NCBI RefSeq assembly: GCF_022921095.1
Contig: NZ_CP095053.1
Coordinates: 4,692,501 to 4,756,500 of the forward strand
Source: Hymenobacter aerilatus
Lineage (GTDB): Bacteria; Bacteroidota; Bacteroidia; Cytophagales; Hymenobacteraceae
Direction: 5' to 3'
DNA: 64,000 bases
Part shown: positions 8,286 through 15,821 of the stretch, piece by piece
Layout of the letters: every line of letters starts with the position of its first letter
How positions within the stretch are numbered: the first letter of the stretch is position 1
The notes under the pieces: model-generated
The model's database searches: none
What the model was told of the DNA's origin: nothing
The model's input: only the letters and a program-made list of their open reading frames with translations
Translations under genes and position numbers: made by a program

Positions 8286-9017
8286 CTATTTAAACGTGCC
8301 TTGCGGGTCGGGCTGTTTGGCTATCAACTCGCTGATGAAGTTGAAATCAATGCTGGCTACGCTGTACTTCTGACCCTGGTGCACAGCATCCCAAGCCTTG
8401 GCGTAGTCTTCCTGAATGTAGTATACCCGGGCCAACTGCTGCCAGGCGGCGGCGTTGGTAGAGTCGGCGGCCAGGGCTTTGTTGAGGAAGTCGGTGCTGG
8501 TGGTCAGGTCTTTCTTCTTCTTGGTTTGCTCGTACCGAATCAGGTAAAGGCTGCCCAGGTCGCTGAGGGCCTGGTTGTCGTTGGGAGCCAGCGCCAGAGC
8601 CTGGTTGATCAGGTCGATGGAAGCATCGGGCGTAGGCTGTCGGCTGGCAATCACACCCAGGCCACGGTAAGGTAGGGGGTTCTTGGGGTTGAGCACCCAC
8701 GCTAGGTTGAGGCGGTACGTAGCCGTATCAATCTGGCCTTCGTTGAGATACTCGAAACCCTTGGTAGTGAAAAATTCACTGGCTTCGGCCCGCGATGCAA
8801 AGCTCTTCTGAATATTGCTGAGGTAGGTAGCGCCCAGGGCCTGCTCGGCCTGCGCCGCCGATAGTCCGCCAAATAGTGGCTGCACGCGGCTGGCCGCTGT
8901 AATGGTGGTAGTGGCCGCTTCAGTTTTGCCCTTGGATTTGGATTTGCGCTGAGCATGCGCCGGGGTAGCAGCCAAAAAAGCAAATAGCAAAGCGCAGGGA
9001 AGCAGAAAGTGTTTCAT
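8286..9017 (-). CDS. Secreted tetratricopeptide-repeat protein
   Basis: A 243-residue exported protein with a typical signal peptide (MKHFLLPCALLFAFLAATPAHAQ). A basic linker (RKSKSKGK) and a low-complexity Thr/Ala stretch follow. The remainder is a TPR solenoid: at least three or four helix pairs can be read, including YRLNLAWVLNPKNPLPYRGL, ALALAPNDNQALSDLGSLY, ALAADSTNAAAWQQLARVYY and DYAKAWDAVHQGQKY. TPR arrays bind other proteins; the partner is unknown. The start at 9017 is preferred over an upstream in-frame codon because the signal peptide begins there. A TATATTTG word (9073-9080) sits at a suitable distance upstream. It lies 88 bases upstream of, and on the same strand as, the barrel protein, so the two may form an operon of periplasmic or surface proteins. 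Confidence 0.82.
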   Translation of the reverse strand: MKHFLLPCALLFAFLAATPAHAQRKSKSKGKTEAATTTITAASRVQPLFGGLSAAQAEQALGATYLSNIQKSFASRAEASEFFTTKGFEYLNEGQIDTATYRLNLAWVLNPKNPLPYRGLGVIASRQPTPDASIDLINQALALAPNDNQALSDLGSLYLIRYEQTKKKKDLTTSTDFLNKALAADSTNAAAWQQLARVYYIQEDYAKAWDAVHQGQKYSVASIDFNFISELIAKQPDPQGTFK

Positions 9018-9072
9018 CAAAGAAAGAAGCAGAAAAACGAATGATAAAGTGGTAACGTGCAATGTTAGCTAA

Positions 9073-9080
9073 CAAATATA
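9073..9080 (-). promoter_or_regulatory. Candidate -7 promoter element for the TPR gene
   Basis: Read on the minus strand this is TATATTTG, an exact match to the Bacteroidota -7 consensus TAnnTTTG, about 55 bases before the ATG at 9017. A weaker TTG word lies about 15 bases further upstream as a possible -33 element. The divergent esterase gene begins at 9191. Confidence 0.45.
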
Positions 9081-9190
9081 CAACGCTGCGCCACGCAACC
9101 ATAATACCTATAAGTAGGCATGGCAATCCGCCTGCTGCTAGGCGGAGTACGTATGGGCAACGTTCCGTTTATCCCATTTCTGCTCCTCTT

Positions 9191-10075
9191 ATGCGCTTAC
9201 TCCGTTATGGATTACCGGCTGCGGTGGCTGGCTTGCTCCTGCTACTGGTTGCTGGCGAGTACGCCGTAGCCCGACCGAGCCGCCGCATCCGCGACGTGGC
9301 CTACGTGCCGGCTACCGACTCGGCCTATCGGGTCGGTCGGCAGTTGCTGGATGTGTACACGCCCCGCCAGCGCGGCCCCGCACCCTTACCGGTGGTGGTG
9401 TTCATCCACGGCGGCAGCTGGAACAGCGGCAGTAAAAATCTATACTCCTTTATCGGGCGCCGACTAGCCAAACAGGGTGTAGTAGCCGTGGTTATCAGCT
9501 ACCGGCTGGCCCCGCAGGTGCGCGTGCCGCAAATGGCCGACGACTGCGCCCGCGCCGTAGTCTGGACTACCCAGCACGTGGCCGCGTACGGTGGTGACCC
9601 ACAGCGGGTGTTCGTAATGGGCCACTCGGCCGGCGGTGGGCTGGCGGCGCTACTTGCCACCAAAAACGAGCTGTTCACGCGCTGGGGGCTGGCCCACAAC
9701 CCCATCCGTGGTGCCATCCTCGACGACCCCGCCGGGCTGGACATGCTCGACTACCTCCAAAAAATGGAATACCCCGGCGACGAGCAGTATCTGGTACCGT
9801 TTGGCAACGACCCCGCCGTGTGGCGCACTACCTCTGCCATGTACTCCGTGTCGGCTAGCAGTCCGACTTTCCTGCTGTTCGTGGGCGGCGACACGTATCC
9901 TTCTATCCAAAACAGTAGCGCCCGGTTTCGGGAGCGGCTGCAAGCAGTAGGGCAGCAGCCCAGCTACACGGTGCTACCCGGCAAGAAGCACATCCCGATG
10001 GTATTGCAGTTGTATTGGCAGCACAATATAATCTACCAGCAGTTGCTAAAGATGGTAGGAGCTAAAGCAGGGTAG
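9191..10075 (+). CDS. Exported alpha/beta-hydrolase, HSL/BD-FAE-like esterase
   Basis: A 294-residue serine hydrolase. The start at 9191 gives an N-terminal hydrophobic signal or anchor (LLRYGLPAAVAGLLLLLVAG); the in-frame upstream extension looks non-coding. The oxyanion motif VFIHGGSW (HGG type) and the nucleophile elbow GHSAGGG place the Ser about 100 residues before the likely catalytic His in KKHIPM near the C-terminus. The acid is probably the Asp in FVGGDT. The pattern is that of the hormone-sensitive-lipase / kynurenine-formamidase / BD-FAE branch, which cleaves short esters or amides. With a membrane anchor or signal it should act in the periplasm. It is a single gene, ending at a strong shared terminator. 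Substrate unknown. Confidence 0.82.
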   Translation: MRLLRYGLPAAVAGLLLLLVAGEYAVARPSRRIRDVAYVPATDSAYRVGRQLLDVYTPRQRGPAPLPVVVFIHGGSWNSGSKNLYSFIGRRLAKQGVVAVVISYRLAPQVRVPQMADDCARAVVWTTQHVAAYGGDPQRVFVMGHSAGGGLAALLATKNELFTRWGLAHNPIRGAILDDPAGLDMLDYLQKMEYPGDEQYLVPFGNDPAVWRTTSAMYSVSASSPTFLLFVGGDTYPSIQNSSARFRERLQAVGQQPSYTVLPGKKHIPMVLQLYWQHNIIYQQLLKMVGAKAG

Positions 10076-10086
10076 GGCGAAAAGCA

Positions 10087-10128
10087 GACCGCCCCGTTAC
10101 GCGCAGCACTGCACGTAACGGGGCGGTC
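10087..10128. terminator. Strong bidirectional terminator
   Basis: A 15-base perfect stem, GACCGCCCCGTTACG (10087-10101) with its mirror at 10114-10128 and a 12-base loop. It lies between the esterase gene and the convergent heavy-metal-binding gene. The T-run is weak. Confidence 0.75.
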
Positions 10129-10150
10129 AAGAGTATTGGCAGTCAGTGAG

Positions 10151-10363
10151 CTACGCCATCGACTCAATCTCGAAGCCAGCTTCCTGCACAGCCCGGATTA
10201 CCTGCTCCGGCTGCACGTTGTCGCCCTGCACCGTCAGGATTTTATCGGGGTTGTCGGTATCCACCTGCCAACTGGTAATTTCCGGTTCTTCATTGAGCGG
10301 GCCAGTAACGGCGCGCACGCAGCCGCCACAGTTGATAGTAGTCTTAAATTTCAGGGTGTTCAT
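10151..10363 (-). CDS. HMA-domain copper-chaperone-like protein
   Basis: A 70-residue single heavy-metal-associated domain. The metal site is the CxxC pair Cys12-Gly-Gly-Cys15 in the first loop, preceded by Thr-Ile-Asn rather than the commoner Gly-Met-Thr. The beta-alpha-beta pattern is clear (KFKTTINC, WQVDTDNPDKILTVQG, VIRAVQEAGFEIES). Such proteins carry Cu(I), sometimes other soft metals, to P-type ATPases or regulators. No ATPase or regulator lies beside it, so it is probably a free-standing cytoplasmic chaperone. The start at 10363 fits the domain; an upstream in-frame extension has no homologous look. Confidence 0.85.
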   Translation of the reverse strand: MNTLKFKTTINCGGCVRAVTGPLNEEPEITSWQVDTDNPDKILTVQGDNVQPEQVIRAVQEAGFEIESMA

Positions 10364-10566
10364 AAGAAGTAGCACGTTAGGTCGCCGCGATTCTGCCGGA
10401 GCTACGCAGCGACGGGTTGGATAAGGATAGAACAAGAAAAGCGATAGAAAGTATCGGGTAGAATTGTGTAAGCTTTAAGCGGCAGTGTATAAAATTCGGC
10501 TTACTACTACCCTTGCCGCATGCTACCCTCGCTCGGCTGCTATAGGTGAAGTGGCAGGCAAAAGAG

Positions 10567-12051
10567 TTACGCTGGCCGTTGTGGACGCTTTTCTAGGATC
10601 AGTTGGGTGCGGTAGTCGTGCAGAGTAGCCTCCAGGCCCACGGGATACACGTGTGGGTTCAGGAAGCGGCGGATGCTGGGGTCGAGGCTTTGCACTTCCT
10701 GTAGGGCGCGGGCGCGGCTTTCGGCCAGGGTAGGCAGTTGGTGCACCAGTTCGCCTTGCCGAAAAATAGGCTCCAGTAGCTCCCGAAACGTGGTGGAACG
10801 GATAGGTCGGCGGCGCGTGAGGTCAGTAGGGTCTACAATGGTCAGCGACTCGGGTAGGGGCTCGGCGATGTTGTAGAGCATATCGGCGCGGGGCTGGCCT
10901 TTCTCGTTTTCGTAGCGCCGCACTTGTAAAATACCTGGTATGCTGGTCTTCACAATTTGCTCCGAGAGCTTCACGGTGTAGTCCCAACCCGAGTTGTCGG
11001 GTTTGCGCAGGGCAGCCAGCTTATACACGCCTCCCAAAGCGGGTTGATTGTAAGCCGTTACGAGCTGCGTGCCTACCCCCCAAGTATCAATGCGGGCGCC
11101 TTGCTGCTTGAGGCTGATGATGAGGTTTTCCTCCAAGTCGTTGCTGGCCACAATGCGGGTGTTGGTGAAGCCGGCTTCGTCGAGTAGGGCGCGTGCTTCG
11201 CGGCTAAGATAGGCTAGGTCACCAGAATCGAGGCGAATGCCGCCCAACTCGTGCCCCTGCGCCCGCATCTGCCGGGCCACGTTGATGGCATGGCGCACGC
11301 CTTCCAAGGTGTCGTAGGTGTCTACTAGAAACACCGAATCGTCGGGAAAAGCCTGCGCGTAGGCCGCAAAGGCGGTTTCCTCGTCTCCGAAAGCCATTAC
11401 CCAACTATGGGCGTGGGTGCCACGCACGGGAATGCCAAACCGCTGCCCGGCCAGTACGTTGGAGGTGCCATCGGCCCCGCCCAGGTAGGCCGCCCGGCTC
11501 GCCGACAAGCCCCCATCAAACCCTTGCGCCCGCCGCAGACCAAATTCCAGAATCTGGTCAGAGCCGGCTACTTCCCGGATGCGGGCAGCCTTGGTGGCAA
11601 TCAGTGTTTGAAAATTGACAAGCGTGAGCAGGGCCGTTTCGACGAGCTGCGCCTGGAGTAGCGGCCCCTGCACGCGCACCAGCGGCTCGTTGCCAAACAC
11701 CACCGTGCCCTCGGCCACAGCGTCTACGTCACAAGTAAAGCGCAAGTCGCGCAGGTAGTCCAGAAACTTGGGGTCAAACAGCGCCGTGCCCTTACTGCCG
11801 CGCAGGCTGCCCAGGTAGGCCAGGTCATCGGCCGAGAAGTGCAGCTCCTTCAGCCAGTCTACGGCGTAGGCCAGGCCCGCCGCCACGGCATAGCCGCCCC
11901 CAAACGGCGGCTTCCGGAAATACAGATGAAACACCGCCTCGCGGTCTTGCATACCCTGCTGCCAATAGCCATAGGCCATGGTGAGCTGGTAGAGGTCGGT
12001 GAGGAGGGAAAGCGAGGGGGCATAGAGCCCGGATAGCGGAGCAGGATTCAT
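10567..12051 (-). CDS. pncB: Nicotinate phosphoribosyltransferase
   Basis: A 494-residue NAPRTase of the longer bacterial type. It joins nicotinate to phosphoribosyl pyrophosphate to give nicotinate mononucleotide in the NAD salvage pathway, with ATP hydrolysed through a phospho-His. Visible family segments are LLTDLYQLTMAYGYW (18-32), the FRKPPFGGGYAVAAG loop, EFGLRRAQGFDGGLSASRAAY, RGTHAHSWVMAFG (210-222, carrying the phosphorylatable His) and GIRLDSGDLAYLSREAR (PRPP-binding). The C-terminal region (YNIAEPLPESLTIVD and onward) is the extra domain of this subgroup. It is a cytoplasmic housekeeping enzyme. The gene stands alone, preceded on its own strand by a structured, terminator-ended region (12277-12521) that could be an attenuating leader or a separate small RNA. 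Confidence 0.95.
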   Translation of the reverse strand: MNPAPLSGLYAPSLSLLTDLYQLTMAYGYWQQGMQDREAVFHLYFRKPPFGGGYAVAAGLAYAVDWLKELHFSADDLAYLGSLRGSKGTALFDPKFLDYLRDLRFTCDVDAVAEGTVVFGNEPLVRVQGPLLQAQLVETALLTLVNFQTLIATKAARIREVAGSDQILEFGLRRAQGFDGGLSASRAAYLGGADGTSNVLAGQRFGIPVRGTHAHSWVMAFGDEETAFAAYAQAFPDDSVFLVDTYDTLEGVRHAINVARQMRAQGHELGGIRLDSGDLAYLSREARALLDEAGFTNTRIVASNDLEENLIISLKQQGARIDTWGVGTQLVTAYNQPALGGVYKLAALRKPDNSGWDYTVKLSEQIVKTSIPGILQVRRYENEKGQPRADMLYNIAEPLPESLTIVDPTDLTRRRPIRSTTFRELLEPIFRQGELVHQLPTLAESRARALQEVQSLDPSIRRFLNPHVYPVGLEATLHDYRTQLILEKRPQRPA

Positions 12052-12276
12052 GCAGTGACGCTTAGAGGCTTGCTAACAGTATAAAAGTTACCGTTGAGCC
12101 ATCAAGGTACGCGCTACCCGCGAAGAAATAGTGGCCTAGCTACCGAAATCTGTGACTTCAAGTTGAGACCTGGTTGCCCAATCAAGCGAGAAGCTTGGTC
12201 GTCATGCTATTATCTGCTACCAATCAGACAAGTGGCTGCGAATTACACCACCGGCCCAGAAACGGCATAAGACACC

Positions 12277-12303
12277 AAAAACCGAAAGCTCACGCCTTCG
12301 GTT
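12277..12303 (-). terminator. Intrinsic terminator upstream of pncB
   Basis: On the minus strand AACCGAA (12303-12297) pairs with TTCGGTT (12286-12280) around a 10-base loop and is followed by further T residues. It lies about 225 bases before the pncB start on the same strand. It therefore either ends a separate small RNA or acts as an attenuator for pncB. Confidence 0.6.
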
Positions 12304-12521
12304 CTTAGGGTCTGGATGTGGAAAGGAATGGAAAGGAAGAATGGAAAGGGTGAAACCGCTAGTGAGCGGTAGGAGCGGAGGCCGATAGGATGCTAGGTGA
12401 AGACAACATCATAACGGCAATTAGTTGAAGCAGGCCTTGTTGCGAGGTCGGAGGCTGATGAGAGTGTTGCATAGCTCGGAGGTCGAAGAGTATACCCAAA
12501 GGTCTTGCTTCATCGGCTCCC
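12277..12521 (-). ncRNA. Structured small RNA or pncB leader candidate
   Basis: The minus strand from about 12521 can fold as follows. An outer stem joins GGAGCCGAT (12520-12512) with ATCGGCCTCC (12386-12377). Inside it, GAAGCA + CCTT (12511-12506 and 12502-12499) pairs with AAGG + TGCTTC (12438-12435 and 12432-12427). A separate perfect hairpin ACCGCT/AGCGGT lies at 12370-12355. A pyrimidine-rich stretch follows, then the terminator at 12303-12277. The bases just upstream are AT-rich, with TACCTTTT-like words. A 30-codon reading frame (12513-12421, starting MKQDLWVYSS) is also present and could be a leader peptide. No known riboswitch or 6S/RNase P signature was recognised. The whole 12052-12757 interval contains no other gene. 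Confidence 0.35.
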
Positions 12522-12705
12522 AAAAAAGGTAAATCCTGATCAAAATGCGACTAGGATATTTTTTATATTAAATATAATAGTAAGCTATATTTAGGCTATA
12601 TAGAGGTGGATTTTTGTTCAAAAGTTGTTGGTGTGCACTCCAAGTTGTGACAGATCCATTTTTTGAAAAATATTTTCAAAAGTCAACTTTCCGGACAAAG
12701 CACAA

Positions 12706-12729
12706 AAAAACGCGCCACGAAGGCGCGTT
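12706..12729 (-). terminator. Terminator of the tRNA-Arg gene
   Basis: On the minus strand AACGCGCC (12729-12722) pairs with GGCGCGTT (12716-12709) around a 5-base loop and is followed by five T residues, 29 bases after the tRNA 3' end. Confidence 0.9.
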
Positions 12730-12757
12730 CTCAAGCAAAACAGCATAATATTCGTAG

Positions 12758-12829
12758 TAGCCGCGACGGGAATCGAACCCATATCAAGCGTTTAGGAAAC
12801 GCCTATTCTATCCGTTGAACTACGCAGCC
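12758..12829 (-). tRNA. tRNA-Arg, anticodon CCT
   Basis: Read on the minus strand, the acceptor strands GGCTGCG and CGCGGCT pair (two G-U). The D-arm is GTTC...GAAT and the anticodon stem GGCGT/ACGCT encloses TTCCTAA, giving anticodon CCT for codon AGG. The T-arm has the invariant TTCGATT loop and the discriminator base is A. CCA is not encoded. AGG is a rare codon in the surrounding genes. A terminator follows closely, so the tRNA is transcribed alone. Confidence 0.95.
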
Positions 12830-12959
12830 AGCGTTGTCGTGCAACTCGGTAAAGATACGTGTATTTCAAATGCTCTTCCAAAGTTGTTAATGGGTAGGCG
12901 TCTCGCCGCTGTCTGTCTTCGTATGAACGTTGTCCTCTCCTTCACCTCTTCCTTGCTGT

Positions 12960-14129
12960 ATGGGCCTACTGGATGATTTGCGCGCCTCCCGCCGGGCGGC
13001 GGGTCGCCGCCCAACGGTGGCTATTGCTGAAGCCGACCTTTGCACGCCGACCCTGTTGTGCATTCCCGATATCAGTGGTTTCACTCGCTTCATTCAGGAG
13101 TCGGGCAGCCAGCTGGCACCGTTCCTGGTGGCTGATCTGCTCGAAATCCTCATCGAAGCCAATATGATAGGGATGCAAGTGAGTGAGATTCAGGGAGATG
13201 CTATTCTGTTTTACCGGATAGGGCCACCACCGCCCATCCGGCAAATGGTAGAGCAGTGTCGCCGCATCTTCCTCGACTTTCAGAACTACCTGCGCCTGGT
13301 AGAGCGCGACGCCGACTCGGAGCTGGGTATTGCCCTGCGTGGGTACGAGCTCACGCTCAAGATTATAGTGCACTACGGCCCTGTGAGCGTGGCCCAGATT
13401 CGGCAGCACACCAAGCTGATGGGCAAAGAGGTGATTGTGGTGCATCGCCTGCTCAAAAACAACGTGATGGGTAGCGAGTACATGCTGTTCTCGGACGGCT
13501 ACCTGCGCACCCAGCAGCCTACCGATATTGCGCAGAGCTTCAACTGGACGCGTTTGCTGCGAGGCTCTACGGCCTACGAGCATCTGGGTCGTATACGCTA
13601 CCGCTACGCCCATCTCACGCCCCTGCGTCAGTTCCTGGCCACGCTCGATGGCAGCGACTCCAGTAGCCAGAGCGGCGTGCTGAAGGTGCGCCGGGCCGTG
13701 CGAGTGCCCGCCAGATATGCCTTGCGCGTGATTCGTAACTTCCGGCTGCGGCCCTCGTGGATGGAAAAGGCCACCGGCGTACACTACGACGTTACCAAAG
13801 CCGGCCGCCTGGGCACCAGCTACAAGGTGGACGTGGGCAATGGGCAGATTGATTTCCAGACAGTACAGCTGTTTGAGGAAGAAACCGAGCGGCTGGAGTA
13901 TGTGGAGAAGATTTCGCATTTCCGCCTCTTTCCCAACTCGCTGCTTTTCTTCTTTATTGAAGTAATAGACGAGCATTCCTGCCTAGTCACGCTGGAGTTT
14001 CAGTGTGGCTACGTAGCCAGTCCCCTGCGCAGCGTACGCATTGGCCAGCTACGCCGGATGCGCCGCTTTCTGGGCCGCTCCATTCTTCAACTGGCCTCGC
14101 TCTGCGAGCGGATGTATGAGCGGCGGTAG
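12960..14129 (+). CDS. DUF2652 protein: class III cyclase-like domain plus SRPBCC-like domain
   Basis: A 389-residue cytoplasmic protein. Residues about 30-190 resemble a class III nucleotide cyclase core: PDISGFTRF with Asp37 and GDAILFY with Asp80 give the two metal-binding aspartates at the usual spacing. LKIIVHYGPV followed by GKEVIVVHRLLKNN matches the strand carrying the transition-state residues. In the latter the usual Asn is replaced (Val-Ile where Val-Asn is expected) while an Arg remains, so activity is uncertain. The C-terminal half (about 235-385) looks like an SRPBCC/polyketide-cyclase-type lipid-binding fold. The family is known as DUF2652, with no settled function. The gene faces the HD-PycTM gene tail to tail, with palindrome 2 filling the gap. 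The ATG at 12960 is preferred over an upstream GTG-type start. Confidence 0.75.
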   Translation: MGLLDDLRASRRAAGRRPTVAIAEADLCTPTLLCIPDISGFTRFIQESGSQLAPFLVADLLEILIEANMIGMQVSEIQGDAILFYRIGPPPPIRQMVEQCRRIFLDFQNYLRLVERDADSELGIALRGYELTLKIIVHYGPVSVAQIRQHTKLMGKEVIVVHRLLKNNVMGSEYMLFSDGYLRTQQPTDIAQSFNWTRLLRGSTAYEHLGRIRYRYAHLTPLRQFLATLDGSDSSSQSGVLKVRRAVRVPARYALRVIRNFRLRPSWMEKATGVHYDVTKAGRLGTSYKVDVGNGQIDFQTVQLFEEETERLEYVEKISHFRLFPNSLLFFFIEVIDEHSCLVTLEFQCGYVASPLRSVRIGQLRRMRRFLGRSILQLASLCERMYERR

Positions 14130-14138
14130 GGGAGATGG

Positions 14139-14308
14139 TGAGATAGAGAAATAGAGAGTAAGGAAAGGCGACTGTCATCCTGAGCAGAGCGAAGGACCTT
14201 ATCACGTCAGAACGACAAGCGAAACAACGACTCGTTCTGCGGGCATAAGGTCCTTCGCTCTGCTCAGGATGACAGCCGCCTTTCCTTACTCTCTATTTCT
14301 CTATCTCA
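14139..14308. repeat. Long palindrome 2, convergent intergenic
   Basis: The arms pair from 14139 to 14308. The core (TGTCATCCTGAGCAGAGCG, then AAGGACCTTATCAC) starts at about 14173. The copy-specific outer arm TGAGATAGAGAAATAGAGAG (14139-14158) and the following 14 bases are mirrored at 14275-14308 with one mismatch. The right arm includes the TGA stop codon of the HD-PycTM gene (14306-14308). The loop holds GAACGAC and GACTCGTTC words. Confidence 0.92.
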
Positions 14309-15544
14309 CAGCTTATACAGCAGCACGATACCGAACGACAGCGCCGTTAGGATCAGGCCGACCATGAAGATGGTGTAGCTGATACGCAGCAGGCGGTACT
14401 TGCGCGATAGTACTTCGCCGAGGTAGTACACGTCTGTCACCATGTTGGTATAGAGCGAATCCTTCTGGCGCATGAGCTCGCGCATGCCGCCCTGAAAATC
14501 GTCGAGGTTGAGCTTGGTGAAGTTGCCGAAGAACAATAGGTTGACGCGGCGGTTGGTAGCAATTTCGGGACTTTTCTTCAGCCACTTAAAGCTGGTTACA
14601 TCGGGTTGGGCTGAGAGAATGGCCGACACTACCGAGCCCAGCGACGTGAGCAGCAGGATGCCCATAGGAATAGAAAGCACCGGATTGTGTGTGATGGCCG
14701 GGCTGAGCACCGCCGTTTTACCGCCTACCTTGGTACCCAGGTAGGTGATGATAACCGAGATAAGCACCGCATTCAGCGAAATCATCATGTTAGCCTTTTT
14801 GTCGGCCATGTCTGATAGCTTCATGTGGTTGCCGTACATAGTCCGAAACATGGTTTCGATGCCACGTTTGGGCTCGGCAAAGGTTTCGGTGCGGGCTTTG
14901 TCTTTCTCCTTGCGCTTCTTCTCGGTTTTCTTCAGCAGCTTGCGCTGTTCCTTGATGTTTTCTTTGAGCTGCTCCTTGTAACGGTTTTTGGCCACCGAGG
15001 TCAGGAACTTGAACGACATCAGAAAATCAAGCTGCGACTCGGCCCAGCCTACGCTGGAAAACGTACGGCCCTGCGACAGCTCCCACTCGGCGCGCAACAG
15101 CTCGGCGCGGGCCGCAAAGTCCTCGCGGCCGGTGTTGCTCATATCGGCATCTACTAGCAGGCGCTGGAGCTCGGTGGTGCGCGGCTCGTCGCGGTGCGTG
15201 GCCCGAATCGTATCCACTACCAGCGCGGTGCGGTCGGTGGGGTAGTGCTGTTCCTGCAGCCACTGCTCGGCCAGGGCCATACTACGGTACTCGTGGCCGT
15301 CGTATGCCTCGGTGTAGCCCGCATCGTGAAACCAGGCGGCCAGCACCAGGGCTTCTTGGTCGTCTTCGCTCAGACCAGCATCCTGACCCAGGGCTCGCGC
15401 CTCCCGCACCGTGTTCACGGTGTGGTCCAGATTATGATAGACAAGTTGCTTCGACAGTTTTTCCTCGAAAAGCGTCGTAATGTACGCCTTGGCTTTTTTG
15501 ACTATCTCAGCCTTGGTAGATGGTAGCGTGGCAGTTGGTTCCAT
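14306..15544 (-). CDS. HD phosphohydrolase fused to Pycsar-effector-type membrane domain (PycTM)
   Basis: A 412-residue membrane protein in two parts. The N-terminal 190 residues are an HD domain: YHNLDHT, AAWFHDAGYTEAYDGHE and LLVDADMSN supply the H...HD...D metal ligands typical of phosphohydrolases acting on nucleotides. A highly charged helix rich in Lys/Glu (about 195-230) links it to a C-terminal domain. That domain has two hydrophobic pairs (MMISLNAVLISVIITYLG with IPMGILLLTSLGSVVSAIL, then a last segment IFMVGLILTALSFGIVLLY) and the FFGNFTKLNLDDF and YLGEVLSRKYRLLRISY segments of the PycTM/DUF5706 family. By family knowledge, stand-alone PycTM proteins are cyclic-pyrimidine-triggered pore effectors in phage defence. 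HD-fused versions are widespread in Bacteroidota and their role is unclear. The facing gene encodes a cyclase-like protein. Confidence 0.83.
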   Translation of the reverse strand: MEPTATLPSTKAEIVKKAKAYITTLFEEKLSKQLVYHNLDHTVNTVREARALGQDAGLSEDDQEALVLAAWFHDAGYTEAYDGHEYRSMALAEQWLQEQHYPTDRTALVVDTIRATHRDEPRTTELQRLLVDADMSNTGREDFAARAELLRAEWELSQGRTFSSVGWAESQLDFLMSFKFLTSVAKNRYKEQLKENIKEQRKLLKKTEKKRKEKDKARTETFAEPKRGIETMFRTMYGNHMKLSDMADKKANMMISLNAVLISVIITYLGTKVGGKTAVLSPAITHNPVLSIPMGILLLTSLGSVVSAILSAQPDVTSFKWLKKSPEIATNRRVNLLFFGNFTKLNLDDFQGGMRELMRQKDSLYTNMVTDVYYLGEVLSRKYRLLRISYTIFMVGLILTALSFGIVLLYKL

Positions 15545-15821
15545 ACAAGAAAGGAGGGACTGAAAAGAGACTAGCAGCTCGGCTGCTGCGCTCCATCGGA
15601 TTACAACGGGAATGCCGCACGGAGGTTTTTGTGAGACCTACCCAAACTGTGACGCCAGCATTTGCGTAGGGCTCTGCACCACGGTAAAGCAGGTATCGGC
15701 TTCCTAAGACAGTGGAAAACGCTGAATAAGTTTACTGAAATTATCTAACTGAACGGGTCCAAAGCGGTTCACAAAAGGTGAAGCGACACGTAGTAGTTAA
15801 AGTTCTGTTTATTTCCTTCGT

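Noticed and set aside
12340..12420. Passing resemblance to RNase P RNA (GGGTGAAAC...GCGGTAGGAGC)
   Set aside because: The conserved GAGGAAAGTCC and ACAGAA signatures are absent, and the better-supported transcript is on the opposite strand.
12966..13976. A 336-codon antisense frame over the DUF2652 gene
   Set aside because: The composition is typical of an antisense shadow (His/Gln/Val-rich, no signal or motif), while the plus frame has conserved cyclase-like motifs.
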